From Mantis religiosa (taxonomy: Eukaryota > Arthropoda > Insecta > Mantodea > Mantidae), in assembly GCA_030765055.1 (NCBI GenBank), contig CM060952.1, forward strand, positions 80,976,664 to 81,040,663: DNA of 64,000 nt, in the 5' to 3' direction. The position numbers and the translations under genes are program-made. The notes under the pieces were generated by a model, which was not told where the DNA came from, did not search any database, and saw nothing but the letters and a program-made list of their open reading frames with translations. Positions 57,281 through 64,000 of the stretch are shown here, piece after piece (within the stretch, counting starts at the first letter, position 1; each line of letters opens with the position of its first letter).

Positions 57281-57765
57281 TTGCCTCGAGTCTCGGTCTC
57301 AATACATATAACCCATGGTTTTCCGTGTATTGATGACCCTCCTCTCCCTTGTATCGCTCGTTCTAGTTTTCCAGCCCTTAATTGTTATTTATTCTTCATC
57401 AATCTTAACCATTTCTCTCTTTCCCAAGATATTCACCTATATGTCTTACATTCCTTTCTCCTTTTACCAATAACATTTTCTTTAATATTAATATCTCCCC
57501 CCATCCCTAAAACTGTCCCACTTTTGTTCCCAAATTTGTTCTCTCCATATCTTTGTTTGCAACAAAGTATACTATGCCAATCTGTATCCTCTTCTTCACA
57601 CACTGGGCATTTCCCTGTATCCTTTTTATATCTAATACCTTTCAAATTTCTAACTCCTGCCCTTGCAGGGGCAAATCCTTCTCGCCCTAACTTATTACAC
57701 ACATCTATGTACTTCTCCCGCCCCCACATTGTCTTTAAAGAAATGATAAAATAAAAACACAACAC
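57281..57765 (-). pseudogene. LINE ORF2 C-terminal zinc-knuckle-like fragment
   Basis: A minus-strand frame (57433-57810) contains GREGFAPARAGVRN, then GIRYKKDTGKCPVCEEEDTD, then WHSILCCK. A CxxC...H....C motif late in the protein is typical of the C-terminus of several non-LTR retrotransposon ORF2 proteins, where it follows the reverse transcriptase. A basic tail follows (IGKRRKECKTYR). The start of the frame at 57810 is not meaningful because it runs into HSE-module sequence. It is not alignable by eye to the LINE at 49.9 kb. Moderate confidence. Confidence 0.5.
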
Positions 57766-57784
57766 CACTGGTTGTATTAGGTAT

Positions 57785-58275
57785 TGCCACGGCGATCGCG
57801 CAAGTTCCAATTCCAGAAAGATCTACCGCGCCTGATAAGTATATAAAAACTGAAGCAAGGCCTAGAGGCAGTCAAAACTGGTGTGTGGTATGTAGAGTAG
57901 TATAGTGAGAAGCAGTGAAAGCAGTGTGATGTTTCGAACTGAGTGTGGTACATTCCAAGCTCCATAATAAGGAGTAAGCAATCTGTGGAATGGTGCACGA
58001 AGCAATTCACAGGTCAGTGAGTGCGGCTCCGGGTGAGCGATCGCCGAGCTGTGTAACCGGCAGCAAATATTGTGAATATCGGAGTTCTGTTGTGTAGGTC
58101 CGTGTTAGAGGTGGACCTGTGTGTAGGTCAGTAACACAAAGGGTGCGTGCTACAGAGACAAAGGAACACTGTGGAGACGTGTCGAAGTGTAATGTTGTAT
58201 TTGGTAAACGAAAGGCTGACTGTACGTTAGTGTTTTAGTGACAAATAAAGAAGTTTATACAAGAACCTTTGTCGT
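57785..58275 (+). promoter_or_regulatory. HSE-module copy 4, LTR-like with polyadenylation signal
   Basis: 'caagttccaattccagaaag' holds a TTC-GAA pair (TTCcaGAA) followed by 'gatctaccgcgcctgataag' and a TATA box 'gtatataaaaac' (57839-57850). About 400 bp downstream come 'gacaaataaagaag' (an AATAAA signal near 58241) and an end 'gtcctttgtcacag' that resembles copy 1. Promoter, transcribed region and poly-A signal in about 490 bp is LTR architecture. I could not define terminal TG...CA with certainty. Confidence 0.5.
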
Positions 58276-58439
58276 CCTTTGTCACAGTACAAACGACGAA
58301 GATAAAAAAAGGGCTGTACTACAATTTTAGTTAAATACAGGGGGGGAATACAGCAATAATGTTGCAATTTCGCATTTGGAAAAGGGATAAGAATTGAAAA
58401 ATAAGAATCTGTATCAAAGAATGTCATAGAAAATGCATT

Positions 58440-58690
58440 TAACATTTTAAAAATATATACATTTTTTGCAAACTATGATTTTCCTTACGGCTTACGGCTA
58501 AAGTATTTCTCAATTATCGAAGTTGAAAATGGGCTTTTCGTTTGTAATTAAAATATCTTTATCATTTGGTATTTTAATAGCAGGTATTTTCAAAAATTTG
58601 CAAAATGTGTCATCTAGAGGATAGTTTAATGTGGATGGATTTTCTTGTACATCTTCGTGTAATAATCTTGGAAGATGTTGAACTTCTCAC
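58440..58690 (-). repeat. ARF copy (5' part)
   Basis: 'gtaattaaaatatctttatc', 'ggatggattttcttgtacat' and 'ataatcttggaagatgttga' are the 5'-end words in minus orientation, as at 30.6 and 53.85 kb. Confidence 0.58.
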
Positions 58691-59254
58691 ACCCACAGAA
58701 TGTTTTTAGAAGGCTCCGTTGAACTCTCTAACATGGAAATGCTATTTTGAAAGGTTTTGGACCTCAAGGGCTCGAGGGATATATCAAAGAAACTCGTATA
58801 AAGGTTTATCTCCGCGCTGACAGATATTGAGATGACAGTGCTGCCAATATTTTCCCTTCCAGAACATCATAAGGGACTCAAAATTAATAGCGTGTGGAAG
58901 CTGAACTGTCCCTGCACTGCGACATTGTTAGTAGGTATGTGCGTACACACGAAATAACTCATGAACCAGTGCATGCTTATGATACATTTAAAATGTTTTT
59001 ATTGGTCGGTAGATGATGCTTCATAAGTAAAGTCGGTTTTTGCGCAAAACTTTATTTCAATTATGCCATAATTCTATAGTTCTGAGCCACACTTCAGCGA
59101 AATTTGCTATCTCGCAACGGTAACTGTTTCTGTTTTTTGATGTGAAGATTTCAATGCTTCTATGCTTTTAAGATTTCTTCCACATCAAAAATGTACCTTG
59201 AATTTAAAGTGAATGTAATCTGACTACACAAGATCAGTTCTTAATTTTTTTTTT
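58691..59254. other. Unassigned sequence
   Basis: No supported feature. Confidence 0.35.
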
Positions 59255-59412
59255 AATTTACGTCCTCCAACGTTAAGTCATAGCGGACGATGATGGAAAT
59301 GAAACTGCATTGAGCTCAGGTTTCATGAAGCTTAGATATTCATCTTTCAGGATTAGAGGAAATTCCAGGAAAAAATTAATCCAGATAAATAATCCTAATC
59401 GAGATTGTGCCT
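59255..59412 (-). repeat. SINE-A, head missing
   Basis: Minus-strand copy with T-rich tail (59246-59254), 3' end 'aatttacgtcctccaacg', and a diverged body. It stops near 'cgagattgtgcctcatacgt' before the tRNA head. Confidence 0.85.
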
Positions 59413-59924
59413 CATACGTTGCACAATATCAGAACTACATGCTCGGTGTGGTAGAAGTTTGACTCCTTTCAATTTCTGAATGTTGTCCTTTGTTCTTTGA
59501 AGTGTGTGAGGTAGGCATTTCCCAGTGCAAGCTTAATGAATTTACGTTCTTGAGAATAGAGATTACTGCACATCAATTTGTAATATAAGCATATATTCAA
59601 AATTTAGATAGACAAGTTATTTTGGGCAGAACCGATTTCTTTAGTGATAATGTTCATAAGTGGTACTGAGCCACTGTTTCGAGGTGTCACGTTTGTCATA
59701 ACTCATAATTTACTTAGTTGTCATGTTACAGTTCTCCTGAAATATCTATCTGTCCAGAGATTAGCGATAGGATAACGACAAAGATACACTCTACCTTATG
59801 TTAAGATGAGGTGCTCATGCATGTGGTACACATTTCCAGCTTCTAAACGATATTGTTAAAGTGATCGCGCGAGATGGCACAATTCCTAGCTGAGGCAATC
59901 AAGGGAAAACGCTCCTTCCAGGAC

Positions 59925-60060
59925 AGCCACTAGTTTACGTCACGAATCGAGTCGTATCTTTGCTGCGCAGATACCGTTACAGAATGTTCTAGAACATTCG
60001 AGTACTGGAATGATCTCCCGCGCCCGGCAGATATATAAGGGCCGATCAAAAGGCTTTATG
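59925..60060 (+). promoter_or_regulatory. HSE-module copy 5, palindromic heat-shock element
   Basis: 'aggacagccactagtttacg' parallels the CRE-side flank of copy 2. Four perfect units GAAtgTTCtaGAAcaTTC form an exact 18-bp palindrome at 59982-59999. It continues 'gtactggaatgatctcccgc' and has a TATA box 'gatatataaggg' at about 60029-60040. Spacing from the heat-shock units to TATA is about 30 bases, as in copies 2 and 3. Confidence 0.62.
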
Positions 60061-60599
60061 TGTATGTTAGTGTTTAAAGTTTTTCTTATAACTACCTCGA
60101 ATACTTGCCTACATTTTCTTCCACAACTCAGCGTGTATTCTGAATATTCGACAGCTTGGGCCTAACAAAAAATTGTAAATCTTGAAGTTTTTGTTTCATT
60201 TACTGAAATTATAGAACCAACATTGCATTACAAGCTCACTAAGCACATTTTGAACTTCAGCAGCAGCTTTATAAGAAACCTAACCTGAAACTTTGTTGCC
60301 TATATTTTAAAATCTTGTATTGCCAACTACGGACTGTCAACATGTTAACTATGCGAAACAACCACAACATCCTATACATAGTATTGACAAAATTACAAGT
60401 ACACTTAAAACCCGAAATTATTTCTTAGATAGCCTAATCTTATGTATAGGAAGAAAAGGAAATGTGTATCGACATGAGTTTCTCTACCCCCGCTACATAA
60501 AGTATTCTTACAAAGGCTTATTGTTATTTTATTTTACGCGAGACAAAAATCTGCAGAAATTGTCTTATTGCCAATTTCCTTGTAGGTTCAACGGGCTTA
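60061..60599. other. Unassigned sequence
   Basis: This is the region downstream of HSE-module copy 5. The 127-codon open frame at 60320-60703 runs into ARF sequence and shows no domain. Confidence 0.35.
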
Positions 60600-60720
60600 T
60601 GGGAATGCACAAGGTGATGGTAAAATGTTTTAAGGGGGAATCGTTATGTGATGGCTTTGAAATTCTGTTCTCTTCGGACGTACAAGAGGATACAAATTAC
60701 TAAAAACTTGCCATTTCGAA
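60600..60720 (-). repeat. ARF fragment
   Basis: 'ggtaaaatgttttaaggggg', 'cgttatgtgatggctttgaa' and 'attctgttctcttcggacgt' match the 3'-middle of ARF on minus. Confidence 0.58.
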
Positions 60721-60993
60721 AAGGTGTGAAACAAAAATGCAAATTAAGATGAGATAGGTTCAGGTTTTTATGTTCTGTTTCTTGGCCTGGTGCCGGTACA
60801 AAGGGGCCCGGCTTACATGCTAAAATTTTCATTGAGGTTATATTTTGGGAATTAAATGCTTATTGTCTACGTGGGTATATATAAAACCCATACGGTGACC
60901 TTTCTTAGCCCACCGAGAACAGTTTTATTTATTGTATTTCAGTGTCCTTTTTTTGTTATGTACAATATTTACACGCGCTTATTTTGCACTTTT

Positions 60994-61101
<108 letters not shown>

Positions 61102-61539
61102 TAAGATGAGATAAATTAATTATTCCCAGTATATGTAATTTAGTAGGTCAAGTTCTGATGTAATCTGTAAGTAAACCACTCGTGATTCAGGTACAAATTG
61201 TAAGTAGCCTCTCGGTTTTGATAATGTCCAGATACACAATGGACAGGATAGCGATCTGCGGAATGTTTGGTATTTTTGTGTCCAGCCTCACTAACAAGTA
61301 GTAATTGTTGCTGGGAGACCACTGCCTGCACATCGCACCTACCTCCCTCTATGGTAGAAGGGCATAACTAACGTCTTCTGTATCTTATTGGTTATTTTCT
61401 CTACCATTTACCTGTAAGAGGTGAAAACCATAATTTAAGACCACGGAATGTAAATAAAGCTTGTACGCTATATTCAGAAGACTTTCACCAATCATTTTCT
61501 AACAATTATACTTACAAAAGGTTATTTTTTCTATTTATC
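61102..61539. other. Unassigned sequence
   Basis: No supported feature. Confidence 0.35.
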
Positions 61540-61975
61540 TCATTTTAATTCGGATACAAATTGTGTATTATATATTTCCTTATAGTTACAACGGAAATGT
61601 AATAGGCCCTAAGCGATAGTAATCTTTTAAAAGTAGCTGCAATGTGACGGTTTGGAAATTCCGATGTTTCTATGAAAAAGAGAACAAAAACGAATAACAA
61701 CTTTGAGAAAAAAAATACACACTTGAAATTTCAAAAAAATAACAAGAACTCAGAAATTGTTCATTCCATAAATACATTGTTATCTATCAATTGTCTATTC
61801 TAAGCAGTTTTATTAGTGTTCATCTTTTATCGTTTCGAAGTTACCTATATAAAAGTAATTGAGAATGAGGAACACTTCTGAGGTCTTTTCCAGCATACTG
61901 AAGATATACATTTCAATTGTAATGAAAATTTATTAAACATGTATTTTGTGAATCAGTCAAGTCCTTTTTGAGAAA
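61540..61975 (-). repeat. ARF copy
   Basis: 'gtgacggtttggaaattccg', 'gaaattgttcattccataaa', 'gaatgaggaacacttctgag' and 'tgaagatatacatttcaatt', then 'gtaatgaaaatttattaaac' in minus-strand ARF order. Confidence 0.6.
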
Positions 61976-62335
61976 ATTCCACTCACATAACTTTCTCTAC
62001 TCTTGTACAATAACTTATTCCACTTGTACAAACACTTCATGTTAATTAGGATAAGCATTATCTTATTGCTAGGTACAAGGTAATACAGTACACTTTAAAT
62101 GATAGTCAAATGTTTTAAACAGTTGGTCGTTATGCGATGTCTTTGAAATTCGGCTCTATTTGCATGACCAATAGATAAAAAGTGAGAGACTTCGCATTTC
62201 AAAAACGTAGTAAGAATTTTTAAATTAAATCAAATAACCAGAAATAGGTATCTCAGAAATTAACAAAACATTATGTGCTCTAAAGTTCAAGCGATAGTCG
62301 AATCTTTTATGAGCTTAACGCTAAGCGATTTCTTT
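61976..62335 (-). repeat. ARF copies in tandem with the previous one
   Basis: Starts again at the 3' end ('cactcacataactttctcta', 'cttcatgttaattaggataa') and runs to 'aggtatctcagaaattaac'. A third partial start follows ('gcgatagtcgaatcttttat', 62290). Several same-strand units therefore lie end to end. Confidence 0.58.
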
Positions 62336-62439
62336 GAGATTATGTTGAATCTCAATTTGATCTTATATGATCACACCACATCGCAATTATTATTATATTT
62401 TCTCATAAACAATTTCGATTAATATAATATACATATATT

Positions 62440-62650
62440 TGCTTCACAGATAAAATGCATATTTTGCTTTTTTTTTAGGAATAATCGCTGAAGTGCTCAA
62501 CTTTGTGAAGTACTTTCGCATAACTGGTAAATCCTAAGAGATATACAAATTATTATTATTACATTTCCTTAAAGCACTCAATCTATGTGAAATAAATTTT
62601 TGTAGCGTTAACCTTTACCGAGATATTGCTTAGTTTTGGTTTGAATCGGA
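62440..62650 (+). repeat. ARF segment
   Basis: 'gcataactggtaaatcctaa', 'gagatatacaaattattatt' and 'aacctttaccgagatattgc' in plus order, opposite to the neighbours on the left. Confidence 0.55.
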
Positions 62651-64000
62651 AGTTAAATAAACGTGACCTTAAAACGACTGCTCATATACACATATGAAGT
62701 TGGTCATTCAATTAATTTAGAACTAACAATTATTCGCTAAAAATAACAGTTGAATATTAACAGGAACAGTACAAACGGTGGACAGTGAAGAATTGTTGGC
62801 CTGTTCACATTTGTAGCGCACGCCACATAACAATGGGAACATGAATTAACTTGTACACAGGGAAACAATGGCTACCTAACCTTTTGTCGGTCGCCGCGTT
62901 GTTCCATTCTTCGAGTTTAGTCCTCAAATTTATGCCGATGTTGTGGTGAGTTAATTGGTCATACATCAACTCCAACTACAATGCCATAATAAAAATTCCG
63001 ATGTTACAAACTGGTTTCCCATAGCAACCGCGCATTGAAATCACCATTTGCTTCTGCACAAAACCCTTATACTCTTGATTTTTGACAATGCTGTTTTAGA
63101 TTTGATGGATTCAAATTTCAGTGTACGGAGCAACGTCGCGTTTCATTAATTCTTCTTCCTGTGGGGTGTTAAGCACAGTAGATATGTGTGCAGGTCACCC
63201 TCTGTTGTCTACCCTTTACTCTTTTCTCATGTATTAAACTTTGATGCTAAATTTTATTATAAAACAAGATCTTTGGCATTCGATTGAGATATTACCTGTT
63301 TGGCGAATCAGTACAGTTCTTATTGAAGATCGTTGGTGGGGTATGGCATGGTTTAGCGGGAATAAGTACAGTACATATCAAAATATCAGCACCGCGTACG
63401 TAACAGGACTTAATTCGTTTTTAGTTGGGAAACAGATATCTCATGTTTTTCAGTATTCTTCAGAATGGTCCTTCTTACCTTTAGGGATTTGTTAACAACA
63501 TTCATTAGTTTACGTATTGTAACGATTTCACTTCTTTGTTCGTAAAACTCGCGAAAAGTTTTGTACACAAGCACATTTTCCAAATTCATCGAGTTCGAAC
63601 CTTTTTGGATGTTGAAAGTTTTTCTCTCGTATCCTATGAATTTTGAACGTTTTTCACTAAATTATGTGCAGATCGTTCGCTGCTGTTGCTGTGGTATTTA
63701 ACGGAATAATTGACATTTCGTTTCTTTTCTTTACAAAACACACTGAATATTAATTTTTCTACTTTGTAAGCGTATGACGGTGTTTGCATTTCCTTTATTT
63801 GTTCCATTTATACCCCGCCTTTAACTCCAATGGTCATATCGGGGCAGTTCTCCTTTAGAACATATCGAAGGTGTTAACTCATATTCGTTGGATTTTTAAT
63901 CATTAGCTCACGCACACATTCGCATTCTCATCCATACTTCCAGACTCTGGGGAAGATGATGAATTATCTCGGTCGGAGAAAAATCCACACCTCCAAAGCC
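62651..64000. other. Unassigned sequence
   Basis: No supported gene. The last 60 bases can be read as an acidic peptide (DSGEDDELSRSEK) on plus, but the evidence is too short to call. Confidence 0.35.

Overview
This window looks like non-coding, transposon-saturated DNA from a large, AT-rich arthropod genome. I found no convincing host gene. Every protein-like stretch I can identify is a decayed transposase or LINE fragment, and the longest open frames are translated microsatellites. Abundant tRNA-derived SINEs, fossils of mariner, Tc1/mariner-like, hAT and piggyBac elements, and long GA, CA and AAT arrays fit an insect. My best guess is a cockroach-like (blattodean) insect, because the main SINE resembles one I associate with that group. 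That assignment rests on memory, not on a search.

Layout. 1-6.5 kb: a piggyBac-like N-terminal fragment at the left edge, a mariner HTH fragment and two SINE types. 7-8.4 kb: a hAT/ZBED-like pseudogene (minus strand). 8.9-15 kb: copies of a high-copy AT-rich repeat broken by SINEs, plus an LTR-like promoter block. 15.6-18.6 kb: two related Tc1/mariner-like pseudogenes, the first broken by a SINE. 20.4-24.2 kb: an unusual foldback element with a tRNA-like domain, and a 99-bp satellite array interrupted by a second copy of that element. 24.8-25.8 kb: a deleted mariner that keeps both terminal inverted repeats. 28-36 kb: a cluster of long GA/CT arrays. 37-40 kb: poly-A, CG/CA and TG arrays and a second promoter block. 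41.0-42.9 kb: an internally deleted piggyBac-like element with its terminal repeats, a SINE and a large trinucleotide array. 48-50 kb: a SINE, a promoter block, a mariner C-terminal fragment and a LINE fragment. 51.4-52.8 kb: an AAT array, then SINE-B nested in SINE-A nested in the AT-rich repeat. 53.5-62.7 kb: AT-rich repeat copies, another LINE fragment and two more promoter blocks.

Names used here: SINE-A is the commonest tRNA-derived SINE (about 19 copies, about 210 bp). SINE-B is a second family (3 copies) with a tRNA-like B box. SINE-C is a single longer SINE at 41.6-41.9 kb. ARF is the dispersed AT-rich non-coding family (about 26 segments). HSE-module is a promoter-like block with heat-shock-element repeats and a TATA box (5 copies).

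The best candidates for something undescribed are the foldback tRNA-bearing element, the satellite with a strict two-unit (198 bp) alternation, the HSE-modules and the high-copy ARF. Boundaries of diverged repeats were read by eye and may be off by tens of bases.
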